Origin: Rhizobium leguminosarum
GTDB lineage: Bacteria > Pseudomonadota > Alphaproteobacteria > Rhizobiales > Rhizobiaceae
NCBI RefSeq assembly: GCF_001652265.1
Contig: NZ_LWBS01000086.1
Span: forward strand, 1-64,000
Reading direction: 5' to 3'
Length of the DNA: 64,000 nt
The position numbers and the translations under genes were made by a program. The notes below the pieces were generated by a model. The model made no database searches, was not told where the DNA came from, and worked only from the letters and a program-made list of their open reading frames with translations. Positions 34,797 through 45,206 of this stretch are shown in pieces. Each line of letters begins with the position of its first letter. The stretch's first letter is position 1.

Positions 34797-35753
34797 ATGA
34801 TGAAGATCACGAGACGAGCTTTCACTGCACTGGTCGCAGGCGCCATCGCGACACCTTTGACGCATGTTCGACCGGCTGGCGCGGCTGACAAGGTCGTGCG
34901 TATCGGCTACCAGAAATATGGAACTCTGGTGCTTCTCAAGGGCAAAGGGTTGCTGGAGAAGAAACTTAAATCCATCGACTACACGGTTGAATGGACCGAA
35001 TTTCCGGGCGGTCCCCAGCTCCTCGAGGCCCTGAACGCCGGTGCTGTCGATTTCGGATCGACCGGCGAAACGCCACCGATCTTCGCCCAGGCCGCGAACG
35101 CTCCGCTTGTCTATATCGCACACGAGCCGCCCGCCCCGCGCGGCGAAGCCATACTGGTCCCTAGGGATAGCCCCATAAAGTCGGTCGCAGAGCTGAAGGG
35201 CAAGAAGGTCGCCTTCAACAAGGGCTCGAACGTGCATTACCTGCTCGTTAAGGCGCTCGAAGAAGCCGGCCTGACCTATGAGGACGTGGAGCCATCCTTC
35301 CTCGCTCCAGCCGACGGCCGCGCAGCTTTCGAAAAGGGCGCGGTGGATGCATGGGTCATCTGGGACCCCTTCCAGGCAGCTGCGGAAGTGGCGATCGAAG
35401 CGAGAGAGCTCAGAAACGGCGAGGGCATCGTTCCTAATCACCAGTTCTATCTCGGCACGAGTGCGCTGGTTGACGGCCACGCCCAGGCGATCGATGTCTT
35501 GATCGACGCCATTTCCGAAATCGACGAATGGACCAAGTCCGACACCGCGGCTGCGGCGGCAGAGCTATCACCGTCGGTCGGCATCCCCGAACCTGTCCTC
35601 GTCAAGGCGCTCGAACGTCAGTCCTATGGGATCAAGAGCCTGGATGACTCTGTCGTCGCGCAGCAGCAGAGCATCGCCGACACGTTTTTCAAACTCAAGC
35701 TCATTCCCAAGGAGGTGACGATTGCGGACGTTGTCCGCAAAGGCAAGGCGTAG
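34797..35753 (+). CDS. SsuA-like ABC binding protein, orphan
   Basis: A 318-residue binding protein of the aliphatic sulfonate/nitrate/taurine group. A signal peptide with a twin-arginine-like start (MKITRRAFTALVAGAIATPL) leads into KVVRIGYQKYGTLVLLKGKG, FPGGPQLLEALNAGAVDFGS and VDAWVIWDPFQAAAE, all typical of SsuA. The gene looks intact and has a GGAGGG ribosome site. The partner ATPase and permease genes (ssuB, ssuC) are missing: a well-placed start codon follows at 35804 but its frame runs into the antisense of the next gene. It may work with a transporter encoded elsewhere or be a leftover. Confidence 0.85.
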   Translation: MMKITRRAFTALVAGAIATPLTHVRPAGAADKVVRIGYQKYGTLVLLKGKGLLEKKLKSIDYTVEWTEFPGGPQLLEALNAGAVDFGSTGETPPIFAQAANAPLVYIAHEPPAPRGEAILVPRDSPIKSVAELKGKKVAFNKGSNVHYLLVKALEEAGLTYEDVEPSFLAPADGRAAFEKGAVDAWVIWDPFQAAAEVAIEARELRNGEGIVPNHQFYLGTSALVDGHAQAIDVLIDAISEIDEWTKSDTAAAAAELSPSVGIPEPVLVKALERQSYGIKSLDDSVVAQQQSIADTFFKLKLIPKEVTIADVVRKGKA

Positions 35754-35803
35754 TGCTCATCGACGTGGAAGACGCGGATGTCCGCCTGTAGGAGGAAGGC
35801 AGC

Positions 35804-35941
35804 ATGACGGTTCCACTGGTCAGCTTGAGCAATCTGTCGACCGAGCCATCCCCCTCGCCTCAGGTCGGACAGCGCGCCGACCGTCAACAAGATCCAGCCA
35901 CCTGTTATTCCTTCACCGCACCGGTCATCGATGAGACGTAG
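35804..35941 (+). pseudogene. Truncated gene start after the SsuA-like gene
   Basis: An AGGAGGAAGG site precedes an ATG at 35804, which reads MTVPLVSLSNLSTEPSPSPQ and then crosses into the antisense of the permease 3' end (from about 35905), stopping at 35941 after 45 codons. I infer that the first 20-30 codons belong to the gene that once followed the SsuA-like gene, now cut at a rearrangement junction. The original product is not recognisable. Confidence 0.5.
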
Positions 35942-36804
35942 TAGTCCACGAAGAACGAGTAGAGGATGACCACCGGAAGCGAACCGAACAGCGCGCCCGC
36001 CATCAGCGATCCCCATTCGAAGACGTCGCCGCGCACTAGTTCGGTCAGCACGCCGACCGGGATGGTTTTGTTTTCCGACGACTGAATGAAAGTCAGCGCG
36101 TAGATGAATTCGTTCCAAGACAGCGTGAAAGCGAAGATCCCGGCTGAAATCAGCCCGGGCACAGCAAGCGGCAGGATAATCTTGGTGAGAATCTGCCATC
36201 TGTTGGCGCCATCCACCAGCGCGCTTTCCTCCAGCTCGAAGGGGATCGAGCGGAAATAGCCCATCAGCAGCCAGGTGCAGAAGGGAATGAGGAAGGTCGG
36301 ATAGGTGAAGATCAGCGCCAGCCGTGAGTCGTAAATCCCGAGCTTGAAGACAATGAAGGCAAGCGGGATGAAGAGGATCGACGGCGGCACGAGATAGGCA
36401 AGGAAAATCACCAAGCCGACCGAACGGGAGCCGGTGAAGCGGACGCGCTCGATCGCATAGGCGCTGAAGACTGAGGCCACCAGCGAGAGAAAGGTGGAGC
36501 AGACAGCGACCAGCATCGTGTTCCACAGCCAACCCGGATAGGATGTCTCGAGGAACAGATATTTGATGTGCTCGAGTGTCGGTCCCACCACCCAGAAGGG
36601 GCTGTAGTTGCTATAGTCGGTCAGTTGGTCGTTCGGCTTCACCGCGGTGATCGCCATCCAATAGAACGGGAAGAGCAGCACAAAGACGAAGACGGCCATC
36701 GGCAGGTAGAGCATCACGATCCGCCGCGGCAGGCGGTTCAGATAGCTCATGCCTTCGGCATTGTCGGTCACGACCTGATCGGCGGCATTTGAATTTATCG
36801 ACAT
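35905..36804 (-). CDS. Sugar ABC transporter permease, MalG type
   Basis: A 299-residue inner-membrane permease of the MalG/carbohydrate uptake family with about six membrane segments. The EAA loop, ESALVDGANRWQILTKIILPLAVPG, is near residue 190 and is the ATPase docking site. The start at MSINSN is used because the extra upstream residues overlap the preceding gene. It is the last gene of the operon gntR, denD, ATPase, binding protein and two permeases. Its 3' end is duplicated as a stump at 33530. Confidence 0.9.
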   Translation of the reverse strand: MSINSNAADQVVTDNAEGMSYLNRLPRRIVMLYLPMAVFVFVLLFPFYWMAITAVKPNDQLTDYSNYSPFWVVGPTLEHIKYLFLETSYPGWLWNTMLVAVCSTFLSLVASVFSAYAIERVRFTGSRSVGLVIFLAYLVPPSILFIPLAFIVFKLGIYDSRLALIFTYPTFLIPFCTWLLMGYFRSIPFELEESALVDGANRWQILTKIILPLAVPGLISAGIFAFTLSWNEFIYALTFIQSSENKTIPVGVLTELVRGDVFEWGSLMAGALFGSLPVVILYSFFVDYYVSSMTGAVKE

Positions 36805-36815
36805 CGTTGTTCTCC

Positions 36816-37748
36816 CTAATCCTGGCCGCCCTGTTGCCATTTGCGCCGCTGCAGGCCGAAGAAGCTAAACATGATCGCGCCGAGCAGGAAGGGCACCATG
36901 GCGACCGCGATGGCCGCGCCCTCGCCGAGCTGCCCGCCGGGGATGCCGCGCTGGAAGGATAGCGTCGCCATCAGATGCGTCGCGTTGACGGGTCCACCCT
37001 TCGTCAGCACGTAGATGAGCTGGAAATCCGTAAAGGTGAAGAGCACCGAGAAGGTCATCACCACGGCGATGATCGGCGTCAGCATCGGCAGCGTCACATA
37101 GCGAAAACGCTGCCAGCTCGTGGCGCCGTCGAGCGAGGCGGCCTCCTGCAGCGATGCCGGAATCGTCTGCAAGCCCGCAAGCAGCGAGATCGCCACAAAG
37201 GGAATGCCGCGCCAGACATTGGCGACGATGACGGATATGCGCGCATTGATCGGGTCGCCGAGGAAGTTGATCGGCCCGCTGATCAGTCCCAGCTGCATCA
37301 GCGACCAGGAGATGATCGAGAATTGGGAATCGTAGATCCACCAGAAGGCCAGCGCCGAAAGCACCGTCGGCACCACCCAGGGAAGCAGCACGATTGCCCG
37401 GAAGAAGGATTTGAACGGCAGGTGCTGGTTGAGCAGCATCGCCAGCCAAAGGCCGAGCGCGAATTTCAGCACCGAGGCGACGGAGGTGTAAAGAATGGTG
37501 TTGAAGACCGACAGCCAGAAGACGCTGTCGTCCATCAGGAACTGGTAGTTCTCCAGCCCGATGAAGATGCCGTCGCGGCCGATCCTCGTATCGGTAAAGC
37601 CGAGCCAGACACCGAGCCCCAACGGATAGGTGAGAAAGCAGACGAGGAAGACGGCCGCCGGCAGCATGAACAGGAAGCCGAGCACATTGTTGTTCTGCAA
37701 GAGCGAAGAGATCGGCCCGCGCCTGTCCTCCGAATTCACCATCGACAT
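36816..37748 (-). CDS. Sugar ABC transporter permease, MalF type
   Basis: A 310-residue permease with six hydrophobic segments (LGFLFMLPAAVFLVCFLTYP first) and the EAA loop QEAASLDGATSWQRFRYVTL near residue 210. It pairs with the MalG-type permease 11 bases downstream to form the channel and lies 85 bases after the binding-protein gene. The substrate is not evident from sequence; the DenD gene upstream suggests a C4 sugar acid or a related compound. Confidence 0.9.
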   Translation of the reverse strand: MSMVNSEDRRGPISSLLQNNNVLGFLFMLPAAVFLVCFLTYPLGLGVWLGFTDTRIGRDGIFIGLENYQFLMDDSVFWLSVFNTILYTSVASVLKFALGLWLAMLLNQHLPFKSFFRAIVLLPWVVPTVLSALAFWWIYDSQFSIISWSLMQLGLISGPINFLGDPINARISVIVANVWRGIPFVAISLLAGLQTIPASLQEAASLDGATSWQRFRYVTLPMLTPIIAVVMTFSVLFTFTDFQLIYVLTKGGPVNATHLMATLSFQRGIPGGQLGEGAAIAVAMVPFLLGAIMFSFFGLQRRKWQQGGQD

Positions 37749-37833
37749 TACCTATCTCCCAGATTGCGTTTGAACTCGCAGAGAACTTGCGGCATGCCGA
37801 GGGGCCGGCATGCCGCTTGCTTTGATGCGTGGG

Positions 37834-39138
37834 TCAGACCCGATAGTAGCGGTTTGCCCGGCGTTCAGCTTCCTTCATCGCATCTTCCGGCGACATCTGG
37901 CCGGTGACGGCGGCTGCATACATGTCGACCAGAACGTAGTCGGCCATGGTCGCTGCAGAGGCATAACCGAGGGGTCCGGCATAGCCGTTCGGACGCAGCT
38001 TTTCCGAGGCACGCGCGTAAGGCGCGTGGATCGGGTCCGATGTCCAGATCGGGTTCTTGGCGAAGGCCTTCAGCGGCTGGCAGCAATAGGCGCTGGAGCC
38101 CTGGATCCAGGCATTCATCTGGTCGGCTTCCATCATGAACTTGATGTAAGCCTTTGCAGCTTCCGGATACTTCGTATGTTTGAAGAGAAGCAGCGAGCTC
38201 GTCTGGCAAAGCTCGACGCTCTGACCGACCGGACCGACGGGGAAATTCGTCGTGCGGATGTCCTTGGCGATCTCGGCGAGCTTCGGGTCGTTCTTGGCTG
38301 TGTAGTAGACCGAGACGCCGTTGGCGATCAGCGACACCTGGCCTGCAAGGAAGGCGCGGTTGTTGTTGACGTCCTGCCAGCTTTCCGTGCCCGGAATGAA
38401 GGTCGCATAGAGCTCCTTGGCGTAGTTGATCGACGCCAGCGTTTCCGGGCTGTTGATCGTTACCTTGCTGCCTTCGTCGACCATCTTGCCGCCATGGCTC
38501 CAAAGCAGCCAATGGGCGTAGTTGTTGCCGTCGCCGACGGCCTTACCATGCGGGAAACCGGCCGGGGTGCCCTTGGCTTTCATCGCCTTGCAAAGCTCGA
38601 GGAAGCCTGCCGTATCCTTCGGGAACTCGCTGAAACCGGCCGCCTTCACGTGAGTGTCGCGATAGACCACCGCATTGCCGATTGCCGTCAGCGGCATGGC
38701 GATGAAGGTGTCGCCGCGCGCGGCATAGCCCTTCACACCGTCATACCAGCCACCATATTTGTTGCCGAGATAGTTGGCGAGCTCGGTCAGGTCGACCAAC
38801 TTGTCGGGATACTGGTGAGCGTCGTCGAACCAGCACATGATGAGGTCCGGACCGGAGCCGACATTGGCCGCGACGGCCGCCTTTGGACGGATATCTTCCC
38901 AGCTTTCCTTGTCGATACGCACCTGGACACCGGTCGCGTCTATGAATTTCTTGGTGTTTGCAATCCAGGCCTCCTCGTCGCCCTTGACGAAGGGTGTCCA
39001 GCGCAGCAGCCGCAGGCTAGCACCGCTTTCCGGTGTATAGGTCGGTTCGGCCTGCGCGAAGGTCGGCCGGATGCCGAGTCCGGCGGCGCTGGCGACGGCA
39101 GCCGAGGCGGCAAGAAAGTCACGTCTCTTAATCCTCAT
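37834..39138 (-). CDS. Sugar ABC transporter, extracellular binding protein family 1
   Basis: A 434-residue binding protein of the MalE-like family 1. The start at MRIKRRDFLAASAAVASAAG gives a twin-arginine signal peptide (RRDFL) ending near FAQA. Typical blocks follow: GPDLIMCWFDDAHQYPDKLVDLTEL, IAMPLTAIGNAVVYRD and FLAGQVSLIANGVSVYYTAK. It captures the substrate for the two permeases downstream. An upstream extension of the frame lacks a signal-peptide character and is not used. Confidence 0.9.
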   Translation of the reverse strand: MRIKRRDFLAASAAVASAAGLGIRPTFAQAEPTYTPESGASLRLLRWTPFVKGDEEAWIANTKKFIDATGVQVRIDKESWEDIRPKAAVAANVGSGPDLIMCWFDDAHQYPDKLVDLTELANYLGNKYGGWYDGVKGYAARGDTFIAMPLTAIGNAVVYRDTHVKAAGFSEFPKDTAGFLELCKAMKAKGTPAGFPHGKAVGDGNNYAHWLLWSHGGKMVDEGSKVTINSPETLASINYAKELYATFIPGTESWQDVNNNRAFLAGQVSLIANGVSVYYTAKNDPKLAEIAKDIRTTNFPVGPVGQSVELCQTSSLLLFKHTKYPEAAKAYIKFMMEADQMNAWIQGSSAYCCQPLKAFAKNPIWTSDPIHAPYARASEKLRPNGYAGPLGYASAATMADYVLVDMYAAAVTGQMSPEDAMKEAERRANRYYRV

Positions 39139-39285
39139 GATACTCCTCCTCTTCAAAACAGCGGGTGGGAACTCTCCGCCATTCACCTCCCGCTTGGTGA
39201 ACGACGGTCCTTGCATCCCTGAACGGGGGTGCCGACTTCCGGGTGATGCGAGGGCTCCTCCGCCCCGCGCGGCCGCCGGTCGGCG

Positions 39286-40353
<1,068 letters not shown>

Positions 40354-40515
40354 ACTCACTCCTCCCAGAAATCGAGCGCTACATGCTATGTCTTCGTATT
40401 TTCGTATATCTCGGCCGCGGCCGTCATCTCCTCAAGTCCCTCAGTCGCCGCAATCCCGCATTTGTGGGCGTGCCCCGGATCCTCCTCCTTTGCGACGGTG
40501 TGGCCCAGCTTGATC

Positions 40516-41502
40516 TCATCCGGGCGCACCCGGAGCGTCTTCGGCGAGGTACACCTCAATCAACTCATCGACGGTGGTTTCGGCGACGAAACCCAGTTGC
40601 GCCGCGCGTTCCGGCGCAAAGGATTTCGGCCATCCGGCGACGATCCCTTCGATGACCTCGTCGCGGCGGCGATCGATCAAGTCCGCTGCCTCGGGACCAG
40701 CAGCACGGCGCAACGCCGCAATCTGGTCGGCAACGGTGGCGGCAACGCCCGGCATGGTGAGCGTGCGCCGAACACCCAGCGCCGCCGTGTCGAGCGTCGC
40801 AGCGTGGATCAGGAACTTGATGGCGGAACGCGGGCTTGCCAGCCAGTGCTTGACGGTCTCTTCGACCGGAAGAACAGCCCGCTGGCCTGCGAGCGGTTCA
40901 CGCAGGATTCCAGAAAAGAAGCCTGATGCGGCGGCGTTCGGCGCACCCGGCCGGATTACGATGGTCGGCAACCGAATTCCGACGCCGTCAATGAAGCCGC
41001 GTCGCGAATAGTCGGCAAGCAGAAGCTCGGATATCGCCTTCTGTACGCCGTAGCTGGTGAGAGGTGCGAGCACGTAGTCGTCGGGAATCGGATCCGGAAA
41101 CGGCGAACCATAGACCGCGATCGACGAGGAGAATACGAACCGGGGAACATAGGCGTGGCGGGTTCCTTCCCGGCGGATCGCTTCCAACAGCGATCGCGTG
41201 CCGTCCAGATTGACCCGGTAGCCGAGTTCGAAATTGCGCTCGGCTTCGCCGGAAACGATCGCGGCGAGATGGAAGATCACGTCGGCCCGGCGAGCCGCCA
41301 GGGCTTCCGCCATACTGCGTTCGGAAATATCGGCAGCCAGCGCTTCCACCGGCCAGGAGACGCCTGTGGGTACCGGCGGAGACGTGACATCGGCGAGCGT
41401 CATGCGCGTGATCGCATGGCGGCCGAGGGACCCGCTGCGCCCCAGTGTGGCAGCGAGCTTGCGGCCGATCATTCCTCCCGCCCCGATGATGAGAATATGC
41501 AT
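40516..41502 (-). CDS. denD: NAD-dependent short-chain dehydrogenase, probable D-erythronate dehydrogenase
   Basis: A 328-residue extended short-chain dehydrogenase. The Rossmann motif is at the very N-terminus (MHILIIGAGGMIGRKLAATL), followed by VIFHLAAIVSGEAERNFELG, VFSSSIAVYG with the catalytic serine region, and the YxxxK pair in TSYGVQKAISELLLADY. The overall pattern fits DenD, which oxidises D-erythronate to 2-keto-D-erythronate in tetronate catabolism. The partners OtnK, OtnC and OtnI are not in the window, so the role is inferred. A different sugar epimerase/dehydrogenase is the alternative. It lies between a GntR regulator and a complete sugar ABC transporter, all on the same strand. 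Confidence 0.6.
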   Translation of the reverse strand: MHILIIGAGGMIGRKLAATLGRSGSLGRHAITRMTLADVTSPPVPTGVSWPVEALAADISERSMAEALAARRADVIFHLAAIVSGEAERNFELGYRVNLDGTRSLLEAIRREGTRHAYVPRFVFSSSIAVYGSPFPDPIPDDYVLAPLTSYGVQKAISELLLADYSRRGFIDGVGIRLPTIVIRPGAPNAAASGFFSGILREPLAGQRAVLPVEETVKHWLASPRSAIKFLIHAATLDTAALGVRRTLTMPGVAATVADQIAALRRAAGPEAADLIDRRRDEVIEGIVAGWPKSFAPERAAQLGFVAETTVDELIEVYLAEDAPGAPG

Positions 41503-41590
41503 TGTGTTCCGTTCCTGTCTTGGACGTCTCCGGCTCAGCGACCGGACCGATTCTTCATGCAAAGCAGATCGCGCGTCGCCTGGCTGCGCG

Positions 41591-42319
41591 CTACGAAAAG
41601 AGCAGTTTGGTCGTCGTATAAATACGGGTTTCGTGGATCGCGAAGGCCGCGGCCGCAGCGTCCGGGTCCCGCGTCTCCAGGCCGGCGAGGATCGTCCGGT
41701 GATCGGCAATGCTCGAGGCGATGCTCCCGGGCTGCGAAACGACGCGCTTTCGCTGGCTCAGGAGATAGGAATAAAGGTCGGCAGCCACATCAGCCAGCAC
41801 CGCATTGCCGCTGGAACGGTAGATGGCCGTGTGAAATTCCCGGTCGCAAATCAAAAAACGGACAGGATCGTCACACGCGTCCTCCTGGGCTGCGATCGAC
41901 TTTCGCAGATAATCAAAAGTTGAAGGCTCCATTTTGACGGCTGCGGCCCTTGCGACCTGTGCTTCGATAAGAAGCCGCGCCTGATGAACGTCGTCGAGAT
42001 TGTAGGCCGCAATGTCGCGATACCGCGCAGCTTGGACAGCCAGTTCGCCGACGTCCACAGAGGCCACCACGGTTCGCAGTCCATGCGCGACGGAGAGGAT
42101 GCCGTGGGTGGAAAGGATCAGGATCGCGCCACGAACGGTCTCTCGGCTGACCGAGAGCACGGAAGCAAGCTCACGCTCGCCTGGCAGTGGATCGCCCACC
42201 TTGAGAATGCCTGTTGCAATGAATGTTGTGATCTTCTGGACGACGAAGTCTTTCATCGAGGTCTTCGGCGCCCCGCCCAGCGTCGCAACGTCGTCTTCGA
42301 GCATCGCTCGGACATCCAT
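41591..42319 (-). CDS. GntR-family regulator, FCD subfamily
   Basis: A 242-residue regulator with a winged helix at about residues 15-75 (VGDPLPGERELASVLSVSRETVRGAILIL) and an FCD effector domain after it; the histidines in DREFHTAIYRSSGN, SIADHRTILAGL and IHETRIYT are typical FCD metal ligands. The ATG at 42319 is chosen because AGGAGGGG lies 6-7 bases upstream, whereas the ATG at 42340 has no such site. It heads the denD-transporter operon and is preceded by a perfect 13-bp palindrome, probably its own operator. Confidence 0.88.
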   Translation of the reverse strand: MDVRAMLEDDVATLGGAPKTSMKDFVVQKITTFIATGILKVGDPLPGERELASVLSVSRETVRGAILILSTHGILSVAHGLRTVVASVDVGELAVQAARYRDIAAYNLDDVHQARLLIEAQVARAAAVKMEPSTFDYLRKSIAAQEDACDDPVRFLICDREFHTAIYRSSGNAVLADVAADLYSYLLSQRKRVVSQPGSIASSIADHRTILAGLETRDPDAAAAAFAIHETRIYTTTKLLFS

Positions 42320-42341
42320 TGCTTTCCCCTCCTCGCCCATT

Positions 42342-42374
42342 GCTCTACTGGTCCGGTTAGTGGACCAGTAGAGC
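42342..42374. promoter_or_regulatory. Palindromic operator before the GntR gene
   Basis: Perfect 13-bp arms GCTCTACTGGTCC (42342-42354) and GGACCAGTAGAGC (42362-42374) with a 7-base spacer. The core TGGTCC-N7-GGACCA has the TGGT/ACCA ends common in FadR/FCD-type GntR operators. It lies just upstream of the GntR ribosome site, consistent with autoregulation of the whole operon. Confidence 0.75.
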
Positions 42375-42441
42375 TGAGCTTACGAAGGTTGTCAACGCTT
42401 CATGTCCGCAACCTGGTCAAACGACATCATCAGCACCGCGT

Positions 42442-45087
42442 TCAAGCCGCTTTGGAGATTCTGCCGAGGCGCTTGATTGACTGTTCCAGCGGACGTTTGC
42501 CATCGCCGTAATTTTCCCAGGCAGAGGACTTCGACAGCAGCGCCGGGACGGTGCGGATGGTGAAGCGCTTGGGATCCAGATCCGATTTGACCTGTGTCCA
42601 GGTAAGCGGCATCGAGACCGTGGCACCCGGCCGGGCGCGCGGCGACAAAGGTGCTACCGCCGTCGCCATGCGGTCATTGCGCAGATAGTCGAGGAAGATC
42701 CGGCCATCCCTCAGGCTCTTCGTCATCTTGATCAAATAAAGCTCGGGATTGTCCCGCGCCATCTGCTGGCACACATCGTGGGCGAAACCCTTCGCTTCGG
42801 TCCACGAAAGCGGCTTGCGCTTGTTGACCGCAAGCGGAGTGACAACGTGCAGACCCTTGCCCCCAGTCGTCTTGCAAAAGCTGATGAGGCCAAGCGCGTC
42901 GAGACGGCCCCGCATTTCCCGGGCCGCTGAAACCACAGCGGAGAATGGCACGTCCGGACCTGGATCAAGGTCGAAGACGAGCCGGCCCGGCACCTCAGGC
43001 TGACGCGGTTCGCAATTCCAGGGGTGCAGCTCGACGGCGCCGATCTGCGCGACGGCCGCAAGGCCTTCGACGCGGTCGATCTGCAGATAGGGCTTCTTGT
43101 CGCCAAAGACCTTGACCAGTTCGAGAAGGTTCGAGGTGCCGGGCATCGCATGGCGCTGGAAAAATTGCTCGCCGCCGATCCCGTCGGGCGTCCGGATGAT
43201 GGAACACGGACGTCCCTTGATGTGCTCGATCAGCCAGGAACCGACGGCTTCGTAGTAGCGGGCCAGTTCCTCCTTGGTGACGGGTTTGCCGTCATTCGCG
43301 TCCGGCCATAGCGGCTTATCCGGGTTTGAAATCAGCACCCCCATGACCTCGGCCTTGGCGCTTTTTCGACGGGTGGGTCCGGCCTTCGCCTGCACCGCCG
43401 GCTGCGGCACGTCAGTTTGCCCGGGCTTCGCCGGCCGTTCAGCCTTGACCTCTTTGGCCGGCTTGTCTTCCCGCAGCCCCTTGAAGGCCGCCTGCCGGAC
43501 AATGCCGTCGGCGGTCCAGCCTGCAAATTCGATTTCCGCCACGAGCTCGGGTTTCAGCCAGGTGACCTCGGCCTCCTTCTTCGGCGCGCCGATGCCGGTG
43601 AACGGCGATTTCGCCGTCTCGAGCGCTTTCAATTTCGGCAGCAGCGTTTCCACTTTCTTCGCGCCATATCCCGTACCGACGCGGCCGACATAGACGAAGT
43701 GGTCGCCGTGATAGACGCCGACCAGCAGGGATCGGAATTTCCCGTTGGTCTTGGCATAGGCGCCGATCACCACCTCGTGGCCGGAGCGGCATTTCGACTT
43801 CGCCCAGCTTTCGGTGCGGCCGGATTGATAGGGTGCATCCGCTTCTTTCGAGACGATGCCTTCCAGTGAGAGCTTGCAGGCAGACCGGAGAACCGCATCA
43901 CCGCCGGTCTCGAAATGCTCGACGAAACGGATGCGCGGATCGCTGCCCGCGCCGGACAGAAGGCTTTGAAGCCGCGCCTTGCGCTCGACGAGCGGCAGAG
44001 ATCGCAAATCCTCGCCTCCCTCATAGAGTAGATCGAAGGCGAAATAGACGAGCTCGCTGGTCTTGCCTTCCGAAAGGGCGGCCTGCAGGGCTGCGAAATC
44101 CGGTGCGCCATTGTCGCCGAGGGCGCAGATCTCGCCGTCGATGATCGCATCGGGCAGTGTCGATGCCGCCTCGGCGATCTCGGGATATTTGGCCGTCCAG
44201 TCGAGCCCTTTCCTGGTCTTCAGCGTCACCTCACCATCCAGCACTCGCATCTGGATCCGGTAGCCGTCGAACTTGATCTCGTGAATCCAGCCGGTGCCAG
44301 CCGGAGGACGCTCCAGGGTCTGGCAGAGCTGCGGCGCAATGAAATCCGGCAGATCGACCTTTGTGGTCGGTTTCGATTTCCGGCCGGCTCTGCCGTCCTC
44401 TTTTCGCTCTTCGGCAGCCAGTCCGCGGTTGCTATCCCAGACCGCATCAGCTTGGACATCGCCGCCCTCGACCATGAAAGGCCTGGGTCTTCGTCCCTTG
44501 CCGGCGGCAATCATTTCCATGGTTCGGCCGGAGGCGACAGAGGTGTCATTCTCCTCTAGGATCGCTTCGCCATTGATTTCGACAGAGAACTCATCGCGGT
44601 GCTTGATCAGCAGCCAGTTTGTCCGCTTGCCGCCGTTGCGATCATTGCGCATGCGCACCAGCACGAAGCTGCCGTGCAGCCGCTTGCCTTGCAAGGTGAA
44701 CTTGAAGTCGCCTTTGGCAAGCGCCTGCTCCGGGCTCTTCTTTCCTTCCGGTTCCCAATAGCCGCGATCCCAGAGCATGACCGTGCCGCCGCCATACTGG
44801 CCTTCCGGAATGGTGCCTTCGAAGTCGCCATAGTCGAGCGGATGATCCTCGACCTCAACTGCCAGCCTCTTGTCGTGCGGGTCGAGGGACGGGCCTTTCG
44901 TGACAGCCCAGGATTTGAAGACGCCATCGAGCTCGAGCCGCAGGTCGTAGTGCAGCCGGGTGGCATCATGTTTCTGGATGACGAAGCGACGGCGATTGCT
45001 GCGGGCGAACTGCGTATCGCCGCTCGGCTCCGCCGTCTTTTGAAAGTCGCGCTTCGACCGATAGGTCGATAGTTTATCACTGGCCAT
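42442..45087 (-). CDS. ligD: Multifunctional NHEJ DNA ligase D
   Basis: An 881-residue three-domain protein. Residues about 35-190 are the 3'-phosphoesterase domain ([39 protein letters not shown]). Residues about 245-560 are the ATP-dependent ligase with K272 in HEIKFDGYR. Residues about 590-881 are the primase-polymerase ([30 protein letters not shown] with the metal-binding aspartates; [15 protein letters not shown]). It trims, fills and seals double-strand breaks with Ku. It is not next to the Ku operon, which lies 10 kb away, and stands as its own unit. Confidence 0.95.
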   Translation of the reverse strand: MASDKLSTYRSKRDFQKTAEPSGDTQFARSNRRRFVIQKHDATRLHYDLRLELDGVFKSWAVTKGPSLDPHDKRLAVEVEDHPLDYGDFEGTIPEGQYGGGTVMLWDRGYWEPEGKKSPEQALAKGDFKFTLQGKRLHGSFVLVRMRNDRNGGKRTNWLLIKHRDEFSVEINGEAILEENDTSVASGRTMEMIAAGKGRRPRPFMVEGGDVQADAVWDSNRGLAAEERKEDGRAGRKSKPTTKVDLPDFIAPQLCQTLERPPAGTGWIHEIKFDGYRIQMRVLDGEVTLKTRKGLDWTAKYPEIAEAASTLPDAIIDGEICALGDNGAPDFAALQAALSEGKTSELVYFAFDLLYEGGEDLRSLPLVERKARLQSLLSGAGSDPRIRFVEHFETGGDAVLRSACKLSLEGIVSKEADAPYQSGRTESWAKSKCRSGHEVVIGAYAKTNGKFRSLLVGVYHGDHFVYVGRVGTGYGAKKVETLLPKLKALETAKSPFTGIGAPKKEAEVTWLKPELVAEIEFAGWTADGIVRQAAFKGLREDKPAKEVKAERPAKPGQTDVPQPAVQAKAGPTRRKSAKAEVMGVLISNPDKPLWPDANDGKPVTKEELARYYEAVGSWLIEHIKGRPCSIIRTPDGIGGEQFFQRHAMPGTSNLLELVKVFGDKKPYLQIDRVEGLAAVAQIGAVELHPWNCEPRQPEVPGRLVFDLDPGPDVPFSAVVSAAREMRGRLDALGLISFCKTTGGKGLHVVTPLAVNKRKPLSWTEAKGFAHDVCQQMARDNPELYLIKMTKSLRDGRIFLDYLRNDRMATAVAPLSPRARPGATVSMPLTWTQVKSDLDPKRFTIRTVPALLSKSSAWENYGDGKRPLEQSIKRLGRISKAA

Positions 45088-45206
45088 GGTCGTTCCCGAA
45101 AGCAGCCCCGACAGCGAAATGCCGGCTGGCAGCTGGAAGTTCCATCAGGGTGTTTTGTCTGGCGAGATTCGGGGAAAAGCGCGCTTATGAAAGCGGGGCT
45201 AGCGCC

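Noticed and set aside
42342..42374. Reading the GntR palindrome as a terminator
   Set aside because: It lies upstream of the gene, has no T-tract, and its TGGT/ACCA core fits a GntR operator better.
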